In this document: piece by piece, positions 1 through 12,404 of the stretch
Position numbering within the stretch: position 1 is the stretch's first letter
Layout: each line of letters opens with the position of its first letter
NCBI GenBank assembly: GCA_910589415.1
Contig: OU342632.1
Span: 45,745,341 to 45,809,340, forward strand
Origin: Malachius bipustulatus
Lineage: Eukaryota; Arthropoda; Insecta; Coleoptera; Melyridae
DNA length: 64,000 nucleotides
Direction: 5' to 3'
Position numbers and translations under genes: made by a program
Notes under the pieces: model-generated
Told to the model about the DNA's origin: nothing
The model's input: only the letters and a program-made list of their open reading frames with translations
The model's database searches: none

Positions 1-138
1 TCGTATTATATTATGTACGTCCTACATACTAAACTTTAATAAACTGATACTATATAGTTGAAGAATTTTTTTAATATGTCACAATTTAAGTTTTTTTTTT
101 TAATTTTACTTAATTTGATGTTGATTATAATTATGTAT

Positions 139-991
139 AGGGTGAGGCGCGAGAACCTTAGGGCATTTTTATATGGAGAAGTCCTGGGAGTAGAAGTCTA
201 AAAATTTGTACGCGTATAATTTCGATTTTGACGAGCTGAACTAAAATATTTACAACCCCTCACCATTTCAGGTTATACCGAAAGTTGCCATCAACTTTCT
301 TATCTTAAATGGGACACCCTGTATATTATTACATTCTCAGATTGCCTGAAAAAATGTAATAAAAATGGTGTTTGTACGTAGTTCAAAATTGGAACGAGTG
401 GTTTATGAGTTATAAACAAATGAAAATCGCAATTTTCCATTTTCAAAGCAGCTTTAGGTCGAAAACGGGTCAAGATAGATGAAAACGGCTTACATGTCCC
501 TATTTTAACTTTTCACGTAGTATCTTATGGTGCTGATGAAATTTATATACAAAGTGATGAAAAATCAGCGATTTTCAAAAAATAATAATAAAAAAATATT
601 TTTTTTATAAGTACTCTAGCGTAGTATATAAAAAGTTAGGATAGGGACATGTAAGCCGTTTTCCGATATCTTGACTCGTTTTCAAGCTAAGTTGCTTTGA
701 AAATGGAAAATTGCAATTTTCATTTGTTTATAACTCATTAATTGGTCGTTACAAATTTGAACTGTAAACATCATTTTTCATACTTTTTTTCAGGCAATCT
801 GAAACTATAATAATATACAGGGTGTACCATTTAAAAAAAGAAAAAGATGGCAACTTCCGGTATAACCGGAGGGTTGTAAATATTTTAGTTTAGCTCGTCC
901 AAATTGAAATCATAAATGTACAAACTTTTAGACTTCTACTCCTAACACTTCTCCATATAAAAATGCCCTAAGGTTCCCGCGCCTCACCCTG
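139..991. repeat. long fold-back (inverted-repeat) element, about 850 bp
   Basis: The left arm begins AGGGTGAGGCGCGAGAACCT and its reverse complement closes the element at about 991. Inner blocks, such as the pair around 330-380 and 745-800, also match in inverted order, so nearly the whole element can fold into one hairpin. No ORF of transposase size is present, so it looks like a non-autonomous DNA element. A related arm lies at 47898-48420. Confidence 0.8.
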
Positions 992-1476
992 TCTATTTCG
1001 ACCATTTTAATCACCATCAAAACTAAAAAGTAGAAAATTGTGTCAAATGTCAAACTGAAACTTAAAAAGCAATTGATTTATATTTGATATGGACTAAAAG
1101 AAGAAAATTCTTCAATAATGAATATTAATTTTTCCGCATTTATAGAGATTAGGTATGCTAGGATTTTACCTTAAAAATAAACTGAATCGATATTTCAAAC
1201 TGCACCAACAATCTACATGCAGTGTATGTTTCAAAACATGCGTAAAAAACTCAAAGGTGTGATTCCTGGGCTCATTCTAGGAAAAATTGCAACTAAAAAG
1301 AGTACCAAGAGTAGATACAGTTGCCAAGTTATAAAGTGTAAACTATTGGCGGTTTAAAATGCTCTTTCAAAATTCAAATTTTCTCATTGTTATAGAAATT
1401 TAGGGACAAAAAAACTCAACTAGGTAACTCTACGTTGTAAAAACAACACTTATTACTCTACGCAGGGTTAAACGGG
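992..1476. other. AT-rich intergenic DNA, nothing recognised
   Basis: No coding exon, RNA gene or clear repeat boundary was seen here. Confidence 0.5.
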
Positions 1477-1961
1477 CCAGCCAAAATCAAACGTCATGTA
1501 TAAAATCGTATTTTAAGCGTAAAAGAGGGAATAACTTTTTTCAAGATCAGGCCTCATGTAGGAAATATTTTCAAAAATGTAAAACTAAGGTCTCACTATA
1601 GAGATGTTTTATTCAGTAACTGAACAATTTTGGAAATATTTCCTAAATGAGGCCTGATCTTGAAAAAAGTTACCTATTCTCTCTTTAATGCTTAAAATAC
1701 GATTTTATACATGGTGTTTGATTTTGGCTGTATACCTACAGTTACTAAAAAAATAAAATACTTTTTCATAGCAGTCCTTGTTTTATATTTTGAAAAATAT
1801 TTCCTAAAGGAGGCTTGATTTTGAAAAAAGTTATTCTTACTTTTCTCTTCAAAATACGATTTTATACATGGCGTTTTATTTTGATTGTCCAATTAGCAAA
1901 AAAAGTCTATTTTTTTTCTATTTTAAGTATGATTTTTTACAAGACGTTTGATTTTGGCTGG
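1477..1961. repeat. inverted-repeat element with internal repeats, about 485 bp
   Basis: It opens with CCAGCCAAAATCAAACG and closes with the exact inverted form CGTTTGATTTTGGCTGG. Internally, a block with AAAATACGATTTTATACATG and a block with AGGCCTGATCTTGAAAAAAG recur in direct and inverted order near 1500-1560, 1650-1720 and 1805-1880. Short ORFs over it are by-products of these repeats. Confidence 0.65.
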
Positions 1962-3239
1962 TCTGTTACCGACTTAGTTGCTTGAGCAAAGTGTACCTTA
2001 GTCACTTGTATGAGAAAAAGTGACATTTTATAAGGACATATTTCAACAAAAGTGACAATATTTACATTTTACTAAAAATTTGTGGAATTTTTGCGATGAT
2101 AACCGAAATTGCAAAAAAAGTCGTATGTCGTAATCCTGAGTTTATTAAAGAAAGCACCATTTCTTCGGGATTAGTTAAAAAAAAAACTGATTATAGGTAC
2201 CTATAAACCATTTTATGGTCCTATATCAATTAAACGTAAGTAATACCTATAGGTATCCTGCAATTTTAATCTTCAAAGTTAACCTCCATTTTGCCCCTGG
2301 GCATACGTGATTTACCACTTATACCAGAGTACAAGACAGTTTTCTGAGTAAGAACGCCCTCTGACTCATTTTGGCCTCAATAATATTACACCGCCTTTCT
2401 CGCAACCGAAGAGTTATTATGCAGATATGTAGTAATGCAATCCATGCACCCCTGAGAACTTGTCTTGTCAGATACACCATGGTCAATGCAATCCAGCAAC
2501 CTCACAAAATATCCACTGTTACCCTGAATTTTTTCATCAAAAACTCGATAAGAAAATATGAGTTATGAATTTTATAGGTATTCTAGAGTCAGAAGGAAAG
2601 CACAAACAGAAAAACGGTGTCAAAATACTGGGAATATGGAAATACGGAATAGACCATACTGAGTTTTATGGGAAATTATATTTTTCGTTTCCTAAAAAAT
2701 ATATTTCCCAAATTTTAAATTACCTTAATACCTTAGACACTACTCAAAAAAAATTACTAAATATTAAAATTGTTTAATACGAGAAAATAAAAACAATCCA
2801 AGTCCTAATACAACATAATAAGGCAATGAGCATTTTCAGACATAACAATAACAGTTCAAGGTGATTGTCCGGGAAAAGGTTAACCTTCCACAGAAACGAG
2901 ATAGGTCGCCGCCTTTCGTGGAAAATAAGGTCGCCCTTCGCGGAAAATCGTTAGACTGGTTTCGATTAGAAGGGTTCCTAATTATTATTACAATCTTACA
3001 AAAATTTGTTCCAATAACTTGAATCGTTTTGGTGAAATACGCGTTTGAAAACATTGAAGGTCAGCGCATAGTTTACCAGAAAATCGTTTTTTTATCAGGA
3101 AAGTCACTGACCGGGCTTTCTGCAGCAGACTATGAAATTGATTTTTCAAATCAATTTATGTAAAAAGTGTTGCTTTTAGTATTTTTTGGGCTAAATGTGA
3201 ATGACCGTTGGAGTAAGGACTCGGAGTAAGGACTATACA
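1962..3239. other. intergenic DNA, no supported gene
   Basis: Short open frames near 2371-2777 have no recognisable domain and no exon-like borders that I could confirm. No RNA gene was seen. Confidence 0.45.
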
Positions 3240-3580
3240 TCAGGGTTCCCAATATGGGATGGGCAACTTTCTTATTTCGCCAGATACAGAGTCGGTTAAA
3301 GAGACAAAGTTGGGCACAATTTGATGCTTATTGGGAATAATTTTTTGAAAAATTGACCCATTATTGACATACCTATGATGAAAAAATTGAGAAAAATTGA
3401 GATTTGTGATGAAAAATGATTTTTCTTAGGTTTACCTACAAGTCGTTAAAAGCTTATCCATTTGACATTTCAAAAATTTTGAAAGCTAACTATAGATCCC
3501 AGAATTTTCATAGTCAATTTGTGTTTTTCCTATGGCCACCATATTGGTTTTTCATGTCATTCGGTATTAAAAAAATCATG
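3240..3580. repeat. diverged single arm of the 49.5-50.5 kb fold-back family
   Basis: The stretch around 3430-3570 (shared words TGACATTTCAAAAATTTT and ATGGCCACCATATT) matches the left arm at 49691-49830 and, inverted, the right arm at 50085-50225. Only one arm is visible here, so this is a truncated or decayed copy. Confidence 0.6.
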
Positions 3581-4214
3581 GAAAGTTGAAAAAATTAATT
3601 CATTCTTATATTAATATGATGTTATTTGACTTGCCTTATGGTTTTTTAATTTATTTTATTCGGTACGAAAACGTACGAAAAGTTGTCGTTTTTAGAAAAA
3701 AGAATAATAAAGTTTTTGAATTTTTTTTATGTTATTTAAAAAATTCTTCAATCAAAATTTTACATCATTATCTACGCAGAATAATTATTATTGTTTCTGC
3801 AAAATATATTTATAAAACCCACGATTAAGAATATCCCGATTGTAATTTGTGAATAATGCAGACTGGGAAAATACGGTATAACACTTTGTGATTTTCCATC
3901 CTTTATTTTTTTCCAGTTAGGTGCTCGCAGACTCGCAGACAACCGAATTGTTCAGAATTAACAAATAGGTATGAGGAATCAAAAAATCCTGCGACCTTCA
4001 CTCTTATGCCCTAGTAAATAAAAAATTTCTTCATCAAAAATATATCTTCGACCTTATAAATTCCCCGTACTAAAGAAAATAAAATGGAACATCTTTCACG
4101 GTGTAATAGTGTAAAGTACAAAACTCCTGCGACTTAGAAACTTCACATTCTAAAACAATAATAATCAAACCGGTAATTTTCAGTATTATCGATATCATTA
4201 TTATCATCCAACAA
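3581..4214. other. intergenic DNA upstream of Gadd45, nothing recognised
   Basis: AT-rich DNA with one short ORF (3586-3828) that is low complexity and unlikely to be coding. Confidence 0.4.
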
Positions 4215-4500
4215 CCTTCGGTCGTCAGGCGAGATTCTCAGATCTCAATCACCGGATGAATCCGGGAATGCCGGCTCGGACCAGCCGGAGTCGCCGCAGC
4301 AGGAACCGGCAGGTCCTGGCAAGTCAGACGTCGCTATGCGAAACCGTTGGCCTCAATCCATTATTTACTAAGAGTTTGAAGAATGACTAATCTGAGAACC
4401 GAGGGTATTCCTCGAACGTTACATTAACCGGACCGCGTGTAATTCCCTTCCCCCACTAGAGCGCGGAGTATTTAAGCATGCTCGCGCAAGTTACGTCAAT
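4215..4500 (+). promoter_or_regulatory. probable Gadd45 promoter region (GC-richer, TATA-like box)
   Basis: From 4215 to about 4370 the DNA is clearly richer in G, C and CpG than its AT-rich surroundings. A TATA-like TATTTAAG lies at 4469-4476, which would place the start of transcription near 4500 and give a 5' UTR of about 235 nt before the ATG at 4736. A CRE/ATF-like TTACGTCA sits at 4491-4498. These are motif readings only; there is no transcript evidence here. Confidence 0.5.
4474..4493. promoter_or_regulatory. p53-family-like response element overlapping the TATA-like box
   Basis: Two decamers abut with no spacer. AAGCATGCTC matches RRRCWWGYYY at all ten positions, and GCGCAAGTTA matches at eight of ten with the CAAG core intact. 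Gadd45 genes are classic p53 targets in vertebrates, which raises the prior for this site, but chance occurrence remains possible. Confidence 0.4.
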
Positions 4501-4735
4501 ATTCCTCCCAAGTACGCTGTCGTGAGAGAATCAGCTAAGCTAAGCGCCGAGCCAATTATTTCTAGTCGTGTGGTGTGAATAACCTGAGTGGTGTTGGTGT
4601 ATAAAACGGTTACACAATATTGTGATTTGTTTATTGTTGGTGATCTGAGGATTTTTCAAAATATTTGTGACAAGTGCCAAAGTGAGCTCGAAGATTTGTG
4701 TAATTTGTGAAGAAATTCAAAGGAGTATTTCAAAG

Positions 4736-7012
4736 ATGACCAAAATCACCATTAACGAGATTAACGAGGAGAAGTGCAAAATGCTCAACAGGTACGTCGA
4801 AAATTTTTGAAAACGTGCTAATTTTAAATTCATCTTCAGAGATCTTTCAAGTCTGTTTTCCCTTGAGTTTAATTTTTTTTTTGTTTGAATTGGATGCATT
4901 TTTAAAATGGAACAATAGTTACTCTTTTCGTCTTTAAACCATATTTTGAATTTTGTTGAAATAGCATTCATATTTTTCGTGGCTATTTTGCGGAACGTAA
5001 AATTTGAAGAATATATAGAAGACCAGGTGACAAAAAATAATTATTATTCTGTAGGTATTAGCCCTGGATTCGAATAGAAACGAAAGAACTTTCCAAAATT
5101 ATTATACTTTTGTAATTTCCTAATCAGTTAGAACCAGAAATAAGCGTTAAAAATAACTAAAAAAATTCATCCTAATATTGTGCAATATTAAGCATATTCA
5201 GTAGAAAATTAAATTTATTCTATTCCTACCAACTTAATCTCTATAGTAAATAATAGTAATCACATGTAATCATTATCTAATTTACACAAATCTTAAGTGC
5301 TATCATAATACAATTTATACTATGTAATTGGATGATGACATTATCAAGCTTCATTATGAAAGGAGATATTATACCTACGAAACTGCTGATCATCCTGGCA
5401 TGGTCTCTTACCAAGCAAAATTTGAACCGTTTTTCAAATATTCATTAAAGGCTAAAGACATGTTAAATTTCTATTGTCATTATGACTTGCAAGATCTCAG
5501 GTCGAATTTATAATATTGAAGCGACAACAAACAACGCAATGTCAACATATTCGTCTTCTGCTTATAGGAGTAAATTGGGCCGTGCTGTCCGCGGCGTGGT
5601 CTCCAAGGCCAACGCAGAAAACCGTCTGATATGCGGACTCCTTCCGGCCATATCTTACCTGGAAAAAGCCCCGGACGATGTCCTCATATGCTTCCTCCCG
5701 CAAACCAGACCAGGAGATGCCGCCAATCACATGCAAACAGTCCTGCTGCAAGCATATTGCTACGAAAACTACATACCAGTTATACAGGTAAGAAATAATT
5801 CCACTATACCCAAATACATATTACAAAAATCAGATCAATCAGTGCAAGGTGCAATAATACTTCAGTAAAAACCCGATCCAGTTCTATTGCAAAATATCAA
5901 CTTGACCTGGAAATTAAAGGAGGAGTTTTACCTTCAATAGGAAATACCAGAACAAATTAAGTGCAGACATCTGTAATAGTTGTTGCCACTTTCTTTCAAC
6001 CTTTGCTCAAATTTAATGATAATTATTAATTAATGGTTTATGTTTGAGAATTTCAATTTTAATGAACGTATCTATGCCAGGAATGTTTCATAATACCGTG
6101 AAGGAATTACACGAACGTAAACAATAATATTGCTACTTGCTGCACCAATCAACAATAATCATAGTCGCGTGGGTTATCGTTGCAGCCCTCATCGATTTTG
6201 TCGCCTCGTGACTTGATTCTGTTGTAGTCGGGCGTAGGTGGTACTCAGAAGCCTTAAAACTGTTCCCTTTCCTTTGTTATTGACCTAGAATATTTCCAGG
6301 AATAAAGAGTTTCTGGTAACCAATTAATCGATCCCAGACTTGATTCGGGATTCGGGAGAAGTTGACATTTTCGAGAATTTCTCCAATTGAAATAATTAAT
6401 CAATTAGTTCGAATATTAAGATATAAGTGCTTCTCTATTAGTGCCTATTGTTATTTAAAAACAGTTCACAGCATGACTCACTTTGCAATGATAAACATTC
6501 AAATTACTTCCGAAAAATAAAATACATAGGTACTTACTCACTTTTAAATTATAAAGTTATGGTTGACTTCCAGCCAGGTAATTAGTGCAGGGAACTTTGA
6601 GTGAGTGTAATTTGTATATAATTATATACACACAGGCATTATAATTATTGTCCTCTTTAGAGTAGTCTACACAGTCATGTTGAAATAAATTTTATTCATA
6701 TTTAAGCATACGACCACTGATTGATTCAAATTTTGATTCAAGATTTATTTAAAAGACAATTAAAACTAATAAATTTCTTAATTGTTTCAGGTGGATAGTA
6801 GTGAAAAATTAGCAAGTTATTGCGACATGAAGAAAGACAAAAACAGAAAAGAGTGCCAGTGTGCCATAATTACGTGGTCCAAAGATGGTTCAGACGGCCA
6901 GTCTGATCAAGAAGATGAACCGGCATTGTCTCCTGCAGAAGAAACTCTAACGCATTTTTATGAATGCACCTTGGAAGAATCTCCAAGACCAATTATTGAA
7001 TTACCTATATGA
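4736..7012 (+). CDS. Gadd45: Gadd45-family stress-response protein (3 exons, 165 aa)
   Basis: Exons are 4736-4791, 5568-5787 and 6791-7012, joined by GTACGT and GTAAGA donors and AG acceptors. Intron phases fit, and the sum is 498 nt. The protein has the L7Ae/Gadd45 fold region at about residues 19-125. The family hallmark is PGDAANHMQTVLLQAYCYEN at 67-86, followed by VDSSEKLA near 93-100. Length agrees with animal Gadd45 proteins (about 160 aa). Family members are small acidic nuclear or cytoplasmic regulators that bind MAP3 kinases, PCNA and cyclin complexes after DNA damage or stress; in flies the gene acts through JNK signalling. The C-terminal tail (123-165) is acidic and lineage-specific. 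Single copy here, with no neighbour on the same pathway. The start is the first ATG of the open exon 1 and is followed directly by an open frame into the donor. Confidence 0.93.
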
Positions 7013-7463
7013 ATATTAGATTAAGAAAATGGTCATGAACAGAACCAATGATTTGAAAAAATACGAAAAAATAATGTTGCTACATAGTTGGTATACAATT
7101 ATTATGGCGTACTTCTACCTGCTTATAATATCTGCATGTTGCTATGATAGCAAATGGCTGAAATCGATGTGCAGATTGCATGATTTCTAGAATTAAGAGA
7201 AAAAGAGATGTATTGAAAAAACTGTTGAAGATTTGTTAATGAATTTTGTATGTTCATTGGATTGATTTTATAGGTACTTGTTTGTACCTCTTTGTTGTAT
7301 GTACAGTATTTTTTTGTGAATTGTGAAGAATTTTGTATCAGTCTTGAATCTGATGGTCTACTCTTACTTCATTGTTGTAAGTGTAAGAATTAAGTATTTG
7401 ATTGTTTTAGTTGTGAACAATGAATTTGTTATTTTATATTTGGATTGTTACTTAATTAACTTG

Positions 7464-7469
7464 AATAAA
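7464..7469 (+). promoter_or_regulatory. polyadenylation signal of Gadd45
   Basis: AATAAA (within AATAAATAAA) lies about 450 nt after the stop codon. It would end an AT-rich 3' UTR from 7013 to about 7490. The UTR holds many T-rich stretches, but no specific decay element was assigned. Confidence 0.6.
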
Positions 7470-7490
7470 TAAATTGTGAAACAATTTCTT

Positions 7491-8425
7491 TTGCTTTATT
7501 TATATCCTAAAATTTTCGTCTTAGTTCCTAGTAAAATTCATAATAACACAGACTTATTGCTTTTGCAAAAAGAAAGAGATCTGCAGGTGATATTTTCAAT
7601 AAATTCAATAATGAATACAAAAGTTGTGTAAGCAGCGTAATTTTTATTAGGTATATTGTATAGCCCAAGCAAGTAATAATAAGTGATTGAGTTCTCGATA
7701 TTAGAGCATAGAGTCTTTGGTCCCGAAAATTTAAAACAACTTTACTGCATTCCTGCTAATGAAAAAAAAACTTCAACTTCATAATTTTAATGTTAATTGA
7801 TTCATGCAAGGTACAAGCAATGAATTTTAATTTAATCTAAATTATTACTCCAAGCTGAATAAACTTTATTAGTTTACTCAGGGCGCCTCATTATTCAAAT
7901 TGGTAAATTAATTTGAGTGTATCGGCGTATTAATTAACATTATTGATTTCATGCTTACTAGGGAAGGAATCCCGTAAAGACTCTTAATTTTGTAAGTTAA
8001 ATTGAATTTGGAAGTTTTTCCCCTTAAATCAATCAAACTGCTCATTGTCTGTGGTCAACATAATTATATTTCTGAAAAGCTTGCAAATTCATTTCAATCC
8101 AATAAGTAGGTTGTGGTATCAGTTTTGAAAAATTCATCAACAACTGAATTAGATCAGCTGTCTTCAAAAATTCTATTCTCTAGTCCAAGCTAAAATGATC
8201 TATTTGCTAATCCTACTCCTGATGGGAGACATGTGATACGCAGGAATCTTGCTGCATTTTGAATTTTGGCATAGTCATAGTCAAATCTTACGCATTCTTA
8301 CATTTACATCTTCAGCATTCAAATCTTCATGTACCTACTTACGTTTATTCAAAACAAATCATGAGATTATCTATATAAAAAATTAAAACGTGTAGTAACC
8401 TTTGCATACTTTAAAGTTGCCCATT
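7491..8425. other. intergenic DNA, nothing recognised
   Basis: AT-rich DNA with no ORF of note, no inverted repeat and no RNA gene that I could identify. Confidence 0.45.
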
Positions 8426-9110
8426 GTCAAGGGAGTGGCAAAGGGGGGGGGGGGGGCAGGTAGGCCCGGCCCACCCCAGATAAAATTTTAAGTCGAAACT
8501 CCGATTCTTAAGTCGATTTAAGTCGAACTCCGATTATGGGATTACTGATTGTGTAACTAGGTATGGCCAACTTATTGTACTTACCTAGTGGAGGATTTCT
8601 AAACAGGCTAAGTAGGCGCTATATAGCCTACTACGGGGGCAAATTTTCGAAGAATATTTTTTTCTAATGCTGGGTAATTGTATGACCGTTAATATTGAAA
8701 AAAATTCCTGGGGCGCTTTATCGGGGCTGAGGGGGAGGGGTACCCATTACAACGTTTGCTTTTTGCTGCCTTTATCCGCAGCGGTCAATCTGCTGCCCGG
8801 TAAAAATCTGGCTCACCCAATATGGTTGTGGATGTGGTGCGTTCAAAGCCATTTTATTATTATTTTTTTGATGATAATAATTATTGTTATCACCATTTCG
8901 CATGCCTGATTTTGTTTGTTTTATTTCTTATTTCATAATAAAAAAAAAATTCGGCAGCTTCGCTGTTTTGGGAAGGTCCCTCCTTTTTTACATTCGCATC
9001 TTTTATAAGATCGCTTCGCCTTATATAATAATGTCCTGACAGCCATCACTGTTACTCCCCTCCCCCCCCCCTAGAAAAATATTTTCGCTTAGCGTTTGCC
9101 CATTGAATTG
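8426..9110. repeat. unclassified repeat-like block bounded by G-run and C-run
   Basis: A run of about 15 G lies near 8442-8456, and a C-run (within TCCCCTCCCCCCCCCCTA) lies near 9056-9072. The DNA between is less AT-rich than its flanks and carries an 80-codon ORF without a recognisable domain. The paired homopolymers suggest the ends of an inserted element, but no clean terminal repeats were found. Confidence 0.35.
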
Positions 9111-9629
9111 ATTCTCAGTTACTTCGAGGTTTTCCTGCAGTTGGTACTCTAAAGTTGAAACCTACTCTTTCAATCAACGGTTAAATTTTATATTCGCATT
9201 CTTCATCGCGATGAGCAAAATCCAACGGAATAGTACCTAACCCTCCGTATTGGGTAGTGTTATTTAATTCTTTTTAAAATGCTTTCCCACTTTTGTTATT
9301 TGAGCATTCCGTCCTTCCGGATCGGAAAGGGATCACTTGCGTGGAAGAGGCCGTTACCAAGGCCGAATAAACAGACAAGAAAGATTCTTCTGTAACGATA
9401 TCTCTTTTGCTTTGAAATTGCACGTGTTAAATTGTTTGGTGCTAAATCAAACACTGCTAGAAGTGCATCTTTACCAGAAACTAGCTCGAAAAGACTTTCC
9501 TGATCCTTACCATGAGGACCTACCCAACAAATTTACTGGTATAACCAGGCAACGATCAGGAGGAACTAATCAAATCATTAATCTTATATTTATTTTAACC
9601 TTGCATGGCCCTACGTTGTGTTTTTTGTA
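9111..9629. other. intergenic DNA with one unrecognised 100-codon ORF
   Basis: The frame at 9337-9639 runs into the terminal repeat of the next element, has no recognisable domain, and is not supported as a gene. Confidence 0.35.
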
Positions 9630-10246
9630 TACAGGGTGATCCCGAAATGGCGGACACGGACAGCACCACAGCATCTATTGTGGATTAAATATTCTAAGTT
9701 TTATTTACTGTTTTCTAAAGTATGGCTCCCTTAAGAAGATATGACCACTTTTGTGGAAAATAAAGTCACAACACTGCACTGGATACCATTCTTCAGGCAG
9801 AAAAATAATGTGTAAGTCTACAATACCCAGATAGATGTTACCATGGAAACATATGAAATGGAAACACAACAAAGCTAAAACAATAATCGTTGCGCGGATA
9901 CAAATTCGATAATATTATTCAAAATCTGAAATTTGAACAACGATGCCACATTGAAAAATTTTGTTGAACACAGGGAATAGGTAAACTTTGAATGCCTGTA
10001 AATCCGTTCCCGATAATAAAAAAAATAAAAAGCAAACACTATCGTTATAGTTTTGTGAAACCATGTGCTTTGCCAGTGGAGGTTGTTTAAATTTGACCGC
10101 CATTTCGATTTAAATTTTAGAAAAAGGACACCCTATATCTCGGTAACGAAGCTGAGGAACCCATTTTTGTTTTAAATTTACAGTGTTTCTGAACATCCTC
10201 TACAACACCCTGTATTCCGTGTCCGCCATTTCGGGATCACCCTGTA
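9630..10246. repeat. DNA element with about 32-bp terminal inverted repeats (family A, copy 1)
   Basis: The left end reads TACAGGGTGATCCCGAAATG and continues as GCGGACACGGA. The right end is the exact inverted match closing TCACCCTGTA. No transposase is encoded. A second copy lies inverted at 22919-23498. Confidence 0.8.
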
Positions 10247-10329
10247 TTTTTTTCATTAAAAATACAGCTTTTTTATCTACCATGATTTTTGTTAATCTAA
10301 CATTACGTAACATAAAAATCTCTACCACT

Positions 10330-10945
10330 TGATAATTGCAGATATCTTGGGGTAGCTTGCGTTTTAGTTTTCTGTGCATGTTTTTCGACCTAGTCGGTGC
10401 TTAGTGGCAGAAGAGTTTATGCTTTTATGAAATTTTTGAGCCAGTTTTGTAATGAAATCTTTGATTGGTGTGACGCGTCTAGTCCGTTGTGGACTTGTGT
10501 GTGTGTTCCTGACAAACCACGGTGGGGTAACAGTTACTCGTAATACATTGTTCTGTAGACGATGTATTTTTTGATAATTAGTTTTTGATGTCTTGCACCA
10601 TACTCCAACTCCACATGCGTATAAGTTGCTATTGGTCGTATAAGGGATGTATGCAGCATTAGGCTACATTTGGTTCTCAGGTTTGACTTGCGATTGTGTA
10701 GTGGTTACATCCGAGCTAGTCTGACGTGAGATTCGTTTAATTTTCTATTGATATGAGCTTATTGTCCAACAGAAATATTTCGTGCTTTCGAGGGAATGTT
10801 TGTTTCGCTGACGCTTAGGGTTGACTATTCTCTAATACGTTTTAATGTAAATATTTTGGATTCGCATTTTGATACGTTGATATTGATACACCATTTCTCG
10901 CATCCCCTTGTTATCATGTTTGTTTTCCTTTGTAGTAGTTTAGTA
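10330..10945 (-). mobile_element. non-LTR retrotransposon (Jockey-like) RT 3'-half fragment
   Basis: Read on the minus strand, the DNA encodes a broken C-terminal part of a LINE reverse transcriptase. A palm-domain stretch ends in EKWCININVSKCESKIFTLK (about 10840-10900). This is followed by the thumb-region signature resembling LQNNVLRVTVTPPWFVRN (about 10490-10560). Frameshifts and stops make it inactive. It meets a plus-strand LINE fragment at about 10945. Confidence 0.65.
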
Positions 10946-12060
10946 GACCCATCAGTCTGCTGCCCAGCATCGGCAAGCGGTTGGAGTCTATAATTCTCCC
11001 ACGTCTTAAAGACATAATACACGATGCAAATATCCTTCCTCTGGAACAATTCGGCTTTCACGAGGGACACTTTACCACAGACCAAACAACACGCCTCACT
11101 AGTCACTACACAGATCATAACAAGGACTCAAGCTCAAACATTAAACAGGAGCGGGTATACTGGACGTTTCCAAAACTTTTGACAAAGTCTGGCACGACCA
11201 CCTTCTTTGTGGTCATGAAACAGCACATAACCTGCTCACACACCTGATCAAACTCACTCACTCTTTTTTCACAAACAGAACATTCCAAGCACGCATAAGC
11301 AAACACTTCCCCATAGAATGTGTTGCAAAAGGCAGCGGTTCCTCAAGGTTCCCCCTCTCTCCGCGACTGTTGAACATCTACACGGCAGACATTCAAAAAA
11401 ACAGAAACACACATTCATACATGTACGCAAATGTCACTGCAATCACTTGCATAATATGACATATAACATAACAAATCACATCAAAAAACACATATACGAG
11501 TATAAGACATCACACAGTGGGCCCAGCAGTGGAAGATCCACAGTAACCTGTTAAAAACCAGGCCATCCTGTTTGATAGACTAAGCAAATACGAAATCCAC
11601 AGGGTGGAGTTTCAAGAAAGAATTCTTTCATGGCCGCCTAAGGTTACATCCTTTTGGGACTGACCAATTACAAGAAACGTCTGTGGAAGACCCATACAAA
11701 CGTCAAAGCCACTGCTGAACAAAAAGAGCCCACTTAACATAAAAAACAAAGCGCTCATCTACACCCGAATCGTAAGACCATCACTCACATACGCCGCCCC
11801 AGCTTGGAATACAATTTCATCTCCAGAATTACACAAATTCACCACAATACAAAACCTTTCCTTGAATTATTTTCTCTGACCATACCACCTCACTAGCAAA
11901 ACACCATTCCACCTCATGCGCACCCGCATCCACACAAACGAGCATTAGTTTAATTACTAGCTGACGGCACATTAAAGTTCCTAGTGTTGCATCATCCCTC
12001 AGCCAATTTTTAGATAAAAAGATCCAATACACATAGCTCATAAATGTCATAGTTGGACTC
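10946..12060 (+). mobile_element. non-LTR retrotransposon (Jockey-like) RT fragment
   Basis: Across broken frames the plus strand shows successive LINE RT motifs: PISLLPSIGKRLESIILPRL (from about 10947), LPLEQFGFHEGH (11038 on), an LDVSKTFDKVWHD block (about 11160), a PQGSPLSPRLLNIYTADI block (about 11340) and a C-terminal IVRPSLTYAAPAWN block (about 11772). Several indels disrupt the frame. It contains the same RT regions as the neighbouring minus-strand fragment, so the two are separate insertions and not one inverted copy. Confidence 0.75.
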
Positions 12061-12404
12061 CAAATCTCAGATACTTCGATGACGTAGTTTGTAAATTGGT
12101 AATCATTTAGGACGCTATAATCTCTTCTTCTGCCAAGCTTATACTTTATATTATTCTTCGTCCCTAATACCCATACATGCGATTAGAATAATATGATTTA
12201 GATATACATACTTAGGAATACATGAAAGCGATATGAAATTTACGTATCGTATGAAATCTAGTCATTGTAATGATAAATTAGATCCAATATCAGATCTATT
12301 AGTAAATAGCACTAATAAATAAATCATTGATGACTTGAATCATAATTTCAATCCAGAAATGTTACGTCGTATTGTTGTCGCCAGTCTCAGATCTAATTGC
12401 AAGG
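12061..12404. other. 5' flank of the gustatory receptor gene
   Basis: AT-rich DNA between the LINE remnant and the receptor start codon. No confident core promoter motif was seen. Confidence 0.4.

Noticed and set aside
2371..2777. Two adjacent plus-strand ORFs (65 and 70 codons)
   Set aside because: No recognisable domain, no splice support, and AT-rich context.
9337..9639. 100-codon plus-strand ORF
   Set aside because: It runs into the terminal repeat of the element at 9630 and has no known motif.
12372..12404. Upstream extension of the gustatory receptor frame starting with TTG
   Set aside because: The first ATG in frame is at 12405 and gives the expected N-terminus; TTG initiation is not expected in an insect gene.
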